From positions 2,934,001 through 2,998,000 of the forward strand of contig NC_085133.1 in assembly GCF_030269925.1 (NCBI RefSeq): DNA of 64,000 nt, read 5' to 3'. Source of the DNA: Bombyx mori (taxonomy: Eukaryota > Arthropoda > Insecta > Lepidoptera > Bombycidae). The notes beneath the pieces were generated by a model. That model was given only the letters and a program-made list of their open reading frames with translations, was not told the origin of the DNA and did no database searches. Positions 43,373 through 55,506 of this stretch are shown in pieces. Position 1 is the stretch's first letter; each line of letters begins with the position of its first letter. The translations under genes and the position numbers were made by a program.

Positions 43373-44785
43373 GATTTTGTTTGTAGTGAGCAGATGTATT
43401 GCCGATTTTAAGACATGATGAACTCCAAGAGCCAATTGAATTGACTATACCGACCTTGAAATCTGAAGATGTAGCTGCTTCTCGGCAAAAACAAGTAGAC
43501 AGGTGTTAGATACCGGTGGGGCTAACAAAGTAAAAACATAATTAGATAAAAAAAAAATCGTTCTATCTCGTTCTCTCGTAGACTAAATCCTAATTGATTG
43601 TTGTTTTGTCTCTTTCTAATGTCGAATTTTTGTTTCATCGAGCATGACTTCAAATGTTAAGTGTCATTAAAAAATTGTTGATCGGAGTGTATTAACCAAG
43701 TTAATTGCGTCTCGTATTTCATAGATAGATTTTTTTTTAACCCAAAGCTTTTAATTAAAGCTGCGTCCATAACGTTAGTGTATACACCCGCCCCCTCCCG
43801 TAATGAGCCCCAGTACAACTTTCTGCAGAGCTGCGAAAGTAGCACGGAAAACTTTAACAGCGTCTTCGTTTCATACTACACTCGAACGATTTTGATACTT
43901 TATGAAAAAAATATTTATGAGCATAATAATGTTAGTAATTATTTGTGTATTTAAGGACGAATTGTAATAATCGTTTTAGTGTGTTAATTATTTATTGTAA
44001 ATTTAAAGCTCGTCAATCAGTGTCACTCTCACTAAATAACATAAGCACCGTTACGACAATTTGAATCATTCTTCCATTTTGTTAAAGTTGGAAAAACTAT
44101 ACCTATTATTTTAATATATCATTAATTGCTACTTCAGTCTTATATATCAATGTGTATCGTACGCCTAAGCATTCGGATAGCCACACAATACTAATAAGCC
44201 ATGAGCTCTTCTATAATCAAGAACATTTTACGTTATTGACTGGAAAAGGCTATTTATTTTAAAAAAACCGACAAATTTTTGATTCTCAGCCAAGATATTT
44301 GTTCCATTTTTTTGTCCACCATTGTAAGTAATGTGTAGGTAGGGCCTACAGCGCTAACCAAACGAAAACGATTGACCCCTGATACCTGATTACCTGGAGG
44401 AATTCGAATTGCGTTTTCGACTCCTTCATTGTGAAGTCCAAGAGCATCACTGACCATCCACCGTGAGACGGGGACGTATATCCGAACTATAATGATAATA
44501 AAATTATACAACAAACCTGTTTACACTTCAGTCTTTAATCGATCGAACCCTTCACGCGACCCGTTCCCACACTGACCATTGTCCGAGCAAGCTCAGTAAC
44601 GTCTTCGGATAATTTTAACCCCTCATTGCAAAACGGGTCGAACTAGTAAAAAACCTGTTTTTTTTTTAAACTAAAATATAGTTTTTGTTCGTTCCTTTTT
44701 CTCACCACTGGTCATTCGAACGAGCAGGTTTCGAAGTCACGATACATGGATACCAGATTTTTATTAAGCGGTTTTTATGAGGAGC
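43373..44785. other. Unassigned; one weak exon-like segment at 44394-44486
   Basis: No recognised gene or repeat. The exon-like segment on the minus strand is described in the findings. Confidence 0.4.
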
Positions 44786-45022
44786 TTTTATTGCTTAGAT
44801 GGGTGGACGAGCTCACCTGGTATGAAGTGATTACCGGAGCCCATTGACATCTACAACGTAAATGCCGCCACCTAGGTTGAGATATAGTTCTAAGATCTCG
44901 GCTTTTACAGTACCACGGCTGCTCCACGCTTCAAACCGAAATGCATTACTGCTTTACGGCAGCAATATACAGGGTGTATAACCTACCCGTGCGGACTCAC
45001 AAGACGTCGTACCACTAGTAAT
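44786..45022 (-). mobile_element. Bm1 SINE, 5'-truncated
   Basis: ATTGCTTAGATGGGTGGACG to ACCACTAGTAATA, with about 12 bases of the AGCCCACC region deleted. Confidence 0.85.
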
Positions 45023-45423
45023 AAATAATCTAAAGTGTTTATGGGGTGATATTAAAAGTATTGTAATGTAATATAATGTAATGACGCTACGACATTAGCA
45101 CAATATTTTTCAATAAAAACTGATTTAATACGATTTCACCGTGAGTTTCGAAGGATGAGACCCACCATCTAAGGGTCAGTATCCTTTTCTTTGCAAAGTG
45201 CAGAGCCGTATAGATACCATTGAGCTGAATGGTGTCAATGGTCTTTTAAAAATCACTTGATAACCTGCAACAATGGGAAGGGGCGATTTAAAACAAGCGA
45301 CCTTTAATGTGGCCACTACTAGCTGAGCTAATTCGTTCTGTTTTTTTTTTATTAGTGACTTATAAAATTTGTAGGTAAAAAGTGTTTTGTGCGAAAGTAG
45401 GGCATCTAGGAAGACCGCTGGTG
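45023..45423. other. Unassigned stretch
   Basis: No supported feature. Confidence 0.4.
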
Positions 45424-45617
45424 TTCGTACCACCACCCTGCCAATTTTTGCCACAGAGGTTTCCGACTCGAAGGATGGGGCAACAAACAGTTGTACTGTA
45501 AAACTCAGAACTCATATCTGAAGGCGTCATTCACGCTGCTGATATCTATGAGCTCCGGTAACCACTTGGTTCTCCAGGTGGGCCCTGAGTTCGTCCACCC
45601 ATCTGAGCAATAAAAAA
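45424..45617 (+). mobile_element. Diverged Bm1 tail
   Basis: GTACCACCACCCTGCCAATT to CATCTGAGCAATAAAAAAT with many substitutions. Confidence 0.75.
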
Positions 45618-46010
45618 TATTTGTTTATTAATATAATTAGTAACCATGTTGATTATTATAAAACAACTCTTCTCACCTTTATATTTGTTGACTTGTCTTG
45701 TAAGAATAATATTAAGATTGGTTACATTAAGTTGACACAAAAAAGATCAGGTTTGTATTCATAACGAGGGGTTAATGTACCTTAAGACGGCGGTCTTCGA
45801 TCGGACAACGGTCAGACCGTGTGAATATTACAACAATAGGTAAGTAGCCTAACGCCACGGGCTCGGACCGGTGGCGATTCGGGGCAGATTCAACAAATTG
45901 ACAATGTCAAAACCGGTTTCGTGCGGACAGTGAATGTTCTAGCAATGGTCATTTTATGATTTGAAACCTATTGATATAGGTACAAAATAGTTGATGCATT
46001 GAATTATCAG
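45618..46010. other. Unassigned stretch
   Basis: No supported feature. Confidence 0.4.
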
Positions 46011-46199
46011 CCCACTGAGTTTCTCGCCGGATCTTTTCAGTGGGTCGCGTTTCCGATGCGGTGGTAGATTCTGTGGATCGCTGCTCTTGCTAGGACCAGT
46101 GTTAGCAAAACCTCCGGCTTGAGCCCCGAGAGCTCACCTACACGCTAGGGTAACGCTGATATAGCCTCTCAAGGCTATCAGCATAGGTAGGAAAAAAAA
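46011..46199 (+). mobile_element. Jockey-clade LINE 3' UTR
   Basis: CCCACTGAGTTTCTCGCCGG to CTATCAGCATAGGTAGG and A-tail. No coding part remains. Confidence 0.7.
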
Positions 46200-46324
46200 T
46201 ATTAACATATTTTGAATTCCAAAAAAAAAACACCACTCTGCAACATTGCTGAACTATAATATGATGTACAGGGTGTGTTAAAATAAAATTTAAAAAGTTT
46301 TTTTGTTATAAATTTAGCAAAGAC

Positions 46325-46470
46325 AGGTGAACGCGTTTATGACCCATCTGATATTAAGGGATTACCTACCGAAGCCAATAGATTAGGCGCTGTGAGCGCC
46401 ACCACTGACTTAGTTGAATTAGTATAATGGCCGGGCCATCCCTCGAATCGAAAAACGAAATTAAGACTGT
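46325..46470 (-). mobile_element. Very diverged Bm1 tail (tentative)
   Basis: ACCCATCTGATATTAAGGG, ACCGAAGCCAATAGA and GGGCCATCCCTCGAATCGAA follow the order of a minus-strand Bm1, with low identity. Confidence 0.35.
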
Positions 46471-46524
46471 TACATTGACGAAAAGGTAAAAGACCAATTC
46501 TTTCTTTATTTATTTTTTAGTGCT

Positions 46525-46610
46525 TTGCAGGCCGTTGCCTACCGTTAAGTACTCTCCAAAAGCCTCTTTTGAAAAAAGATCGAAATTCTTCATAAGAATC
46601 TGTTTCCATT
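46525..46610 (-). mobile_element. Jockey-type LINE fragment near ORF2 end
   Basis: Minus-strand AGGCTTTTGGAGAGTACTTA and GGTAGGCAACGGCC match 26095-26135 of the degenerate LINE. Confidence 0.5.
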
Positions 46611-47579
46611 ACCTTCTGATACATACATTTGACACAATCCATACAAAACAAATACCGCAGGTCATCAAGTATCAAAACTAGTCGAATCACCTAAGCCGCG
46701 CCCGAGATAAATTTTGGAACGGCAGTGAAATTTTAATAACTAATTTTCTTGTAGAACTCGTGCGCCAGCGGCGTATACATCCGACTACGTATGTGTGTGA
46801 GTTTGTATGTGTGTGTGTGTGTGAATGTATGTACGCTTACGTAATAATAACTGTAACGTATAGACTTAAGAATAACAGAGGGTGGCAACCTTGGAAGAAG
46901 CGTAGCGGTAAAACACGTGCCTCTCAACCAAAAGATCAAAATTCCAATACTGAACAAATATATTTTTTTTTCATTCTCATGTCACTTACAAGACGTTGAT
47001 TATAGGTGAATCTGTGATAAGCGGTTCTCTCGAAGTAAGCGAATTCTTACATAGTGATATCAGATTAATGTAGGGTTGTCGACTTTAATTTTTAAATTCA
47101 ATTCGTAACGCAAGGACCATTCTCTTAAAGTGACCGCGTGCACAAATGCTGCTTACCCTATGTTTGAAGTAGTAATTACTGTTGTTATTATCAATAAAAA
47201 TCTGTTGCGTATGAAAAAACGAATACCATGAAGAATATGCAGGGAACATCCTTATTCTAACAATACTTGAGGTATTGGAAGAGAATTTTATTTCACGCTG
47301 TAACTGATCGATTTGATTTTTGTTTTAGGGGTTTGAGGATAAGTCATTATGAGCACGTCTTAAATTTAACTTTAAAGATAAGTCACCCGGTATGCTTGAT
47401 ATCTTATGCCCCGTCATACTAGTACCAAACTATTCTTGTATATATTCAGAGAAGAAAAGAAAGACTCTTTGAAACTCAAGGAGTTCAAGATAAATCTTCA
47501 AGCTTATAACGTCCTAACTCTATTCATGTAACATCAGATTCTTGTGAATGAGAAATAAATTCAATATAAAGCTCTGCTT
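46611..47579. other. Unassigned; GT repeat at 46805-46822
   Basis: No supported gene or repeat otherwise. Confidence 0.5.
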
Positions 47580-47900
47580 ACGGCCTAACCTACTCATATC
47601 AAGCGATGCGAGCTCATAGCAAGCGGTGTTCGAATCCCGCAGGCAAGTATCAATCATTCTAAGTTAATACGTACTTAACTTACTCATGAACGGTAAAGGA
47701 ATAACATCGTGTAGTAAAAACCAAACTCGTAAAGTTTGTGAGTTGTATTCATTGGTAAGACATACTATGACTCTGCCTATTTCTGCATAGCAATCATAAA
47801 TATGGGTTTGAAAGGTAATACGGTCGTTTGATATAACAAATAAGTCCTCATACTTCAAGACGGAGATATTCACATTGTTATGTTTATGAGGATCTTGTTG
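47580..47900 (+). mobile_element. Old, diverged Bm1 (nearly full span)
   Basis: Keeps box B (GGTGTTCGAATCCCGCAGGC), GGAATAACATCGTGTAGTAA and CTCTGCCTATTTCTGC in order. The tail is hardly recognisable. Confidence 0.65.
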
Positions 47901-48449
47901 TCATGGTGAACGTTCGTGAGCACTTAGACTTAGATACGTTTTTAAATAGCACCTGGCATATAATTATCACAATTCAAAGCGTCATTTTTAATTAAAACTG
48001 ACTTCAAAATTAACACAGGAAAACTTTAATTAGAAACCCTATTAAGTTCAGCACTATGCAATACATTAATTATAAATCAATTAAAAACTTACACTTCCAT
48101 GAATACAAAATATTATTACAAACATATAAGGTTATCCAGATTATTTTGAACCTTCATTCCTCGTGAAATCCGGCGAGAACGGCATTTTAAACGCTAAAGC
48201 ACAGATCATGATGGAATGGCCGTTAGGAAATTACCTCCGAGGGTGGGGGGGAGGGTGGTGTGCCGAGGGCGGAAAAGCGTGAAAATTACACAAGAAAATT
48301 TCTCCATTCAGCATCTTTGTGTTTTCCTTCAAGATGGCGGACGTATTGGCTGGAGCTGCAAGATGTGGTAAATAAAAATAGGTTTATTTGTGAAAATGTT
48401 TTGAGTTTAATTTCGAGTGAGCTTGTGCGTAATGGTACACCTTAGGACC
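47901..48449. other. Unassigned; G-rich patch at 48240-48262
   Basis: GGGTGGGGGGGAGGG-type tract in AT-rich DNA. No ORF with a motif. Confidence 0.4.
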
Positions 48450-48668
48450 CTTTTTTTATTGCTTAGATGGGTGGACGAGCTCACAGACCACCTGGTGTTA
48501 AGTGGTTACTGGAGCCCATCGACATCTACAACGTAAATGCGCCACCCACCTTGAGATATAAGTTCTAAGATCTCAGTATAGTTACAACGGCTGCCCCACC
48601 CTTCAAACCGAAATGCATTACTGCTTCACGGCAGAAATAGGCAGGGCGGTGGTACCTACCCGCACGGA
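48450..48668 (-). mobile_element. Bm1 SINE, 5'-truncated
   Basis: T-run and ATTGCTTAGATGGGTGGACG to CTACCCGCACGGAC. Confidence 0.85.
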
Positions 48669-48862
48669 CCCTGCATTGAGTGTTCCGGACCGGCACGAGT
48701 GATTGCCACGAGACGGGCATCCGGGGTTTTATAAGATAGTCAAAAAATTTTTTAAGATTAACAAACCAGTCCAACCCGGGTTGACGTCACTCGCCTTATC
48801 GACGCGTGTAACGTGCTGCGTAAAAAATGCTGTATATTCGACTTTATTCGAGGGCTATTTGG

Positions 48863-49035
48863 CTTCAGTGACGTTTTTGCAATAGACAGCCATTTAAAGT
48901 TTTAAAAAAATGTGAAAAAATGGAGTGAAGTAAACTTAATTGGAGTTCAATTAAAAACATCGAACTGTTGATGCTTATACTAAATAAAAAGTACATTTAA
49001 TTATAGAGATAAATGTGGGGTGCTAAGCGAAATTT
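48863..49035 (+). repeat. Dispersed repeat T, copy 1
   Basis: Shares CCATTTAAAGTTT and GTTCAATTAAAAACATCGAA with CTGTTGATGC with 61372-61575 in the same orientation. No ORF. Class unknown. Confidence 0.55.
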
Positions 49036-49729
49036 CCCTTAAGCCTTTTCACTCCTCAATGTATATTTTTTATTATACGACAAAGTCAAATGTTAATGAA
49101 ACTAATTAGATATTTATTTTTGTTGGACCATCCAAATCGCTACTCATAGCTGCTTAACGACAGATAAACGTAGATAGGTCAGATTTTTTATTCGTAACTA
49201 TACCTAAGAATTGGTGGTAATCCCCTGTACCTTATTTCTCGCTTAGAAATTCACTTTGTTAAGTAGGATATCCAATTCAGTGCCCACGTAGCTGCAAATT
49301 ATCTCAATAGGTACTAAGAGCCTTTAACAATGGAACATGCATTTTTTCACACGTGCGACATATAAAATTGTAGCTTAATACCCGTCCTAATTTCCTTTTT
49401 GGGTTTAGTACCACTGCAATTATACCATCATTGAAGATTGAGCTTTGCATAGCGGTTCTTATTTCAATTTTTGGATCGGGGATATGAATAATACACATTA
49501 TTTTACGCCGTGACCAAGATATACAGTTGTAATCGAATTTCCAATATCTTGATATTTTTGGGTATACATCTATGTATTCTCTTCATCAATCCATTTCTAT
49601 CACAATTGGTTTTTTTTTGAGTCTGAAAAAAAAACGGAGTTAAAATTTTAAATTGTTTTTTTTTAGATTAATTAAAATTAATTTTACGGTCCAATCTCGG
49701 GTTTGTTGTTTTCGACATATAATTCCAAG
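49036..49729. other. Unassigned AT-rich stretch
   Basis: No supported feature. Confidence 0.5.
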
Positions 49730-49888
49730 CGCAGTTTGGACGGCCATCCAAATGGATCGGTGACCTAGTGAACATTGCTGGGTCACGTTGGATACAGGTG
49801 GTAATGGACCGGCCGCACTGGACATCAATTGTACAGGCCTATGTTCAGCAGTGGACAGGCTCAGATGATGATGATGATGATGATGATA
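49730..49888 (+). mobile_element. LINE 3' end with (GAT)n tail
   Basis: In-frame KWIGDLVNIAGSRW, then TSIVQAYVQQWTG and GATGATGAT repeats from 49867. Same class as 26956-27070, with more of the C-terminus preserved. Confidence 0.55.
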
Positions 49889-51163
49889 TAATTTCAGATG
49901 TTTTGAATATTTTACACTTTCGTGATTCTTGGACGACTGCTTGAAAAGTACACTTTTAATTATTATTTACGATTCGATAAACCTGTAGAATATACTAAAA
50001 TTTTAATTATTTATTGAAATACCACATGTATTATATAATCATTGTTTCTGTATCAATGTGATGATCTCGTGGACAATCATACACCGAAGCTATTGAAAGG
50101 AGTTTAATTTTTCATCCCTTGCTTTTAGCGTCATTTTCGTTTGTTCACATCTTCGAGTCAGCGCTAGGAGACTGAACTGACTTTGACAAGATGCGGCTAC
50201 GTTGATATCGTGATAGTTTCGGAGCTTTGAACTGATTTTAACCTAATATCGAACGATTAACGGTCGATTTTTAAATCACAAATTTAATTATAATAAAAAT
50301 TTTAATTTTTGTCTTTACGTCTTTATTCGCGTCGATTAATACAGGAAGTCGGTACAATAGCATCGCTCGACAACGTTCTTTGATCATCGGTTTTAATTAA
50401 AGCATTATAATATATACTTACTCGTTTACTTACTTACCTACGTACATATTTTATTTGTTCGTTATGCCAACGGTACTATACTGATGTGACAAATATTAAC
50501 ACGATTTGTGTTAGGTAAAGTTTATTTGCGTAATCGTGAGCACCCGTGAACATGCCTATTCAATTCAGTGCATGCCATTTTTTTGTATTTCATTGTACTA
50601 CGTTAAATAACTTTGAAAAGTGGTAGCCTTTAGATAAGTAACTGGTATATTACCTATACGTATGTATGAATTCATGGGCTTATAAAACATCACAACCAAT
50701 CAGATCCGGTTCTAAAAATTGAATTTGGAACGGCTCTCTGTAACGTACACACGTGTACAAGAAGAATCCGGTAAATCAAGTATTCTAAATTCGAAACGAC
50801 AATATAAAAAATCGAGTTTCGTACAAAAATGTATTTTTCTATTTAGTTATTTAATTTTTGTGAAACGATAAACCGGATTTAACCCTTTTGAGGATGGACT
50901 GTTCGAATTTCGAAACTAGTTCGGTTGCACGATGAATGGTTATTAAGTTGAACGGACAAAAAAAACTAGTTTTTATTTTTTATTTTATTTTAATGAAACT
51001 TTCTACGTAATTTGGATGACTTGAATATTACAAGAAGCTATTAGATTAGTCCGCGTTCGTGTCGTTCGCTATAGTGAACTGTAGGTAGTATTGATTTTAA
51101 CTTTAATGAACATTTCTATATTTTTGTTAAGATATTCTTTGACTACGACTATAAAAATATTAG
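49889..51163. other. Unassigned AT-rich stretch
   Basis: No supported feature. Confidence 0.5.
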
Positions 51164-51385
51164 ACTATGTCTCAGTAAATGACTGAAATTATATTTCATC
51201 CCATATCATCTCATCTCATTTTATTTAATTTCATCTCAGTTGATAAATGTCTCAAATTAATCATCTTCATTTCATTTCACTCCATAATATAATTTTTCAT
51301 AAAAATAAGAATATAAATTAAAATAAGACTTAATCTAAAGGTCTTAGTTACCAGGTCATAAAATACCTTAAAAATAATTTCTTTT
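51164..51385 (+). repeat. Dispersed repeat S, plus orientation
   Basis: Reverse-complement match to 62559-62770: ATATTTCATCCCATAT, GTCTCAAATTAATCATCTTC and CTTAGTTACCAGGTCATAAA in the same order. Confidence 0.65.
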
Positions 51386-51879
51386 TTCATATTTCCATTG
51401 TTGGATTCTAAGATGTACGAGTCTTTTATGTACACAATCCATAATGAATATTACGTCGACTCAACCATTTGTAAACATTTATTTAAGTGTTACATAAATT
51501 TTAACATAATACAAGATCCCGAAATCTTATCTTTTCGACCTCTTTTATCTTCCAGAAAACGGAGGAACCATTTTAATTATACCCCGGAACGGCATAACGG
51601 CAGTTTATCGCGGGTCCCTCCCCCTCCTCCTCGGTGGGGGCGAGGGGGCAAGAAGCACAGATTTTATAGCTCAGTAACGTCGCGGGCTTTTAATGGCTTA
51701 TTTGCCCAGCCTTTGTGAATACTCCCCCCCTTCATCTGGGCTTTGTATTGGGCATTTTATTCTCGATGGAAGACAACGGGGTCATGAGTTAAGAAATTTT
51801 GCGTTGTGTTTTGTTTTAACGACAAACATGTGGTCAAGGGGCGTTGTGTTGGAGCCGGTAGCGACCGATGCATCATTGT
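51386..51879. other. Unassigned; GC-rich patch at 51595-51660
   Basis: CCCTCCCCCTCCTCCTCGG tract. No ORF with a motif. Confidence 0.4.
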
Positions 51880-52299
51880 TAAATATTAATACGTGAAGCA
51901 AAAACTTTGTATCCCTTTTTACGAAAATTGCGCGGACGGAGGAGTATGAAATTTTCCACACTTATATAGAATATAGAGAAGAAGTGCACAATGCTAATAT
52001 TTTTTTTAAATAATGTACAAAAGATACATGAAATCAATAAACAAAACATTACACACACTACATACCATGTATTTGATGCACACACGCATGCATACTATTT
52101 ACTGTCAAACTTTTGTTTCTTGACGTCTGTTGTCAAATTGAGAATAGATTAAATATTGTTTGTCTTTGTTAATCAATTTTTTATAGTGTAGTCTTGGCGA
52201 AATTTGTGATTATAGAAGCATAAAATACAATCACAATAGTGTACAAACTTACAATTCCAATTAATTATAGTCGAATTTTTACTACTGCGGGACATCTAG
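51880..52299 (+). mobile_element. Lep1-type non-autonomous Helitron
   Basis: Loses the first few bases (starts AAATATTAATACGTGAAGC) but has the most complete body here. Ends GACATCTAG|T. The hairpin is damaged (AGTCGAATTTTTACT). Confidence 0.8.
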
Positions 52300-52673
52300 T
52301 TGTTAATTAATACGGCTAATTTAAGTCTTAAAGCTAATTTATCGAGCCTTTTTTGTTTTTTTTTACGAGATAAGTCTAATCGGTAATGATTGCTTCGTGG
52401 CGTGCATAGCCCCTGCGTTACCAGTCCTTACGGAGTCTAACCAATTGCTTAGGACTCCAATAACATGTAGTCTATATGACGAATGCGCTCATGTTTCACT
52501 TGGCGTTCAGTAGTGATCGGAGCACCTAGGCATCGCGATGTGAAAACTAAAATCGCCTTATTGAAATTAACCCGAAAATACAACTTGACCGGAAAGCATT
52601 ATTGCTTTGCGGGAGATATAGGCCACACATTTATTGAATATGAGATTATTGTCTTAAAAAAAGATCTTGCTAA
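52300..52673. other. Unassigned stretch
   Basis: No supported feature. Confidence 0.4.
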
Positions 52674-52855
52674 TTTTTTTTATTGCATAAATGAGTGGAT
52701 GAGCTCACAGCCCACCTGGTGTTAAGTGGTTACCGGAGCCAATAGACATCTACAACGTAAATGCTGCCACCTACCTTGAGATATGAGTTCTAAGGTCTCA
52801 GTAAAGTTACAACGGCTGCCCCACCCTTCAAACCGAAACGCATTACAGCTTCACT
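52674..52855 (-). mobile_element. Bm1 SINE, 5'-truncated
   Basis: T-run and ATTGCATAAATGAGTGGATG to GCATTACAGCTTCACTG. Confidence 0.85.
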
Positions 52856-53647
52856 GATTGGAATAGCTGTATTTAAATAAATTTAAAACTAAAAGTTACT
52901 GAAAGGTCAATGAATTCTCGAATAGGAGCACAGCAAATAACCAAAAAAAATCAGATACGAACTTTTACAGGCAGAGCGAATCGCACGAAGACTTACAAAC
53001 CGAAGAATTAAAAAAAAAAAAACATTTTAATTGTACGAACGAATGTTTTTAATTTGTTTTAGGCAATTTTAATGTATTAAGTAGGTTTTGAATTTAGAAT
53101 TTGGAATTAGAATTCGGATTGTTTTGGATTTTGAATTTTACTTTTAATTTTAATATTCCTGTTTTTTTTACGTTGCCCATACTGCCATTTGCTTAAGCTG
53201 CAGTCATCAATTTATTTAAATCATTTCTATTTTATATATTATTACACTGTAGTCGTAATGTCGTTGATGAAATTGATTAATTTGGTCGCAATTTTAACTA
53301 GGACCTCTTAGGAATGTTTTTTTAGAATAAGATTTTAAATTATCCCAATATTATTTATTCCCTAAGCTTGGTTTAATTACGAAAAATTGAGAACTGTGTT
53401 TTTTGAGATATTTGAAATTTACATATTCGTAATATTTTACGCCATATCGAAAAACCAGTACAAAATATGTTTTTACGTCTCCGTCATATAAAATTAGCTT
53501 TTCATATTGAAAACTCCTTATATGTAGTATACGTTTAATACGAAAATTATACATAATAATACTGGGTTTCATTTATTTATCGCATTTACATCCCTTTATC
53601 AGCTCCTTGTCGGAGCTCATAAAGGGATTCTTGCTTTGTGGACCGAC
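52856..53647. other. Unassigned AT-rich stretch
   Basis: No supported feature. Confidence 0.5.
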
Positions 53648-54024
53648 GGTTTTTTTTTCCTACCTAAGCTGATGGCCTTGAGAGACCACTTCAGCGTAAC
53701 CTTAACTAGTAGGTGAGCTCACGGGGCTCAAACCTGACGACGTTGCTTACACTAGCCCTAGCAAGAGACTTAATTAATGAAATGTAATCCGTGAAGTAGT
53801 AATGCGTTTCGGTTTGAAGCGTGGGGCAACCGTTGTAACTATACTGAGACCTTAGAACTGATATCTCAAGGTGGGTGGCGCATTTACGTCGTAGATGTCT
53901 ATGGGCTCTAGTAACCACTTAACACCAGGTGAGCTGTGAGCTCGTCCACCCATTAAAGCAATAAAAAAAAACGTGTTTCGCAGAATCTACCACCGTATCG
54001 GAAACTCGACCCACTGAGAAAATC
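53648..54024 (-). mobile_element. Jockey-clade LINE 3' end split by Bm1
   Basis: 53648-53770 (CCTACCTAAGCTGATGG to CCCTAGCAAGAG) continues at 53971-54024 (GTGTTTCGCAGAATCTACC to CACTGAGAAAATC). Confidence 0.75.
53785..53970 (+). mobile_element. Bm1 SINE, 5'-truncated, inside the LINE end
   Basis: CCGTGAAGTAGTAATGCGTT to the A-tail. About 15 bases of unexplained sequence (AATTAATGAAATGT) precede it. Confidence 0.85.
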
Positions 54025-54062
54025 TACCGTCGCGGCGGTTCGAATACTATTTGGAACATGTA

Positions 54063-55504
54063 GGGTAAAGCCGAGATAGATGCCCCAGTTTTTGAAATAG
54101 TCATGTAATTTTGAAAATATTAATTTTATACGAATAATTTCTATTAATGTAGTTAGCTCAATCCTTTATGTTTAATTAATATAAACTTTTTTTAACCTAT
54201 CAAATACAGATTTTGCAGAAATTCGTTTTTCGTAGAACCTTTTTTTGGAGGATAGATGCCTACCTGTATGGATAGTTGCCCCACCAAGAAAATACTGAGT
54301 AGGATAGATGCCTGCAGTACAGGATAGATGCCCTTTATACCATGTAAACGAAAAAACCAATCCAAATATTAAGAAGTTCTATTCCTAACAGAGCAATTGT
54401 CTCCAAGAAACATGGGTCATAATAATAAAAAATATTTTGTATTTTTTAAGTCTTTGAATGTTTATAATTAAAAGATAATTCTCATATCACACAAATGATC
54501 ATAATTAAAATTTTAAAGCGTTAAGTAAGCGTAAGCTAAACTACAAATTTTTTAGTTTCAATATGCATTATCCTATTTTTTATTAAATTAAATTTTACAA
54601 ATATTTATTCAACAAAAATATAAATTCTTAATTGTTTATAAAATATTCACATTAAGTGTCAATGTGTACATTGCCAAATCATATTTTTTTATATTAAATT
54701 AACACAATAAAGATATCTTTATTATTTTGTCCAATTGAAGTTTAACTGGATAGTGCTTTCAATTTTCCACATTTTCTACATCATTTCTAAAAACACGTTT
54801 CATGTAGCTAGTTCTGAAACATTAAACATTGAATCCAGTCGGATTGCGACTTCGTATTTTTATAGTTTTCAAAATATTCAATGCAGATATATTTACATGC
54901 GTTTTAGGTTTATCCCTTAGATTTCTTTAGGGGCAAATCTATTGTTTTATTTCCTTTCATTTTATAGTTAAGTGGATTGTCTTCATCTTCGCTGCTTGAA
55001 CTGTAAATAATTTGTTTATGTTTTATGTTTTCGTGGCATATTTCTGCTATATTCTGAAATGGCAGAGTATGGAGGGATAGATGCCCCTAAAGGCACCTAT
55101 ACCCCAAAAAATCAGGGCAACTATCCTTTGTGATAAGGATAGATACCCAATTTTTTTGTAAATAAATTATAAACATAATAGCATTTATTTACACCTAGAT
55201 GCAGACTCAATGAACCAATATATTCACGTAGTAAAAAATATAATGGAATTTTACATTAATTATAAAGTTATACCACGCTAAATACTAACCTTTAAATCTT
55301 TGACGTGTTCGTGAAATTCCGCGCGGAGAAAATTACATGCACGAGGAAAACACTTCGTCAGCACGCGATTGTCAAATGGTACATAAGGTATAGGGTGACT
55401 GTGGTTCCTACTTATGAAATTAATTTTTTGTTATGAGTGCGGGAAGTTAGGTTTTTAGAACATGAGGCATCTATCCCGCTGCGGCATCTATCCAGGTTTT
55501 ACCC
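54063..55504. mobile_element. DNA transposon-like element with subterminal GATAGATGCC repeats
   Basis: The ends GGGTAAAGCCGAGATAGATG and (reverse complement) GGGTAAAACCTGGATAGATG are terminal inverted repeats of about 25 bases, flanked by TA on both sides (54061-54062, 55505-55506). GATAGATGCC or close variants occur at 54075, 54251, 54271, 54303, 54323, 55076 and 55138 in plus orientation and at 55092, 55123, 55467 and 55483 inverted. The interior is AT-rich without a transposase ORF, so it is non-autonomous. I do not recognise the family. A TA target would suit Tc1/mariner-like enzymes, but that is inference. Confidence 0.65.
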
Positions 55505-55506
55505 TA

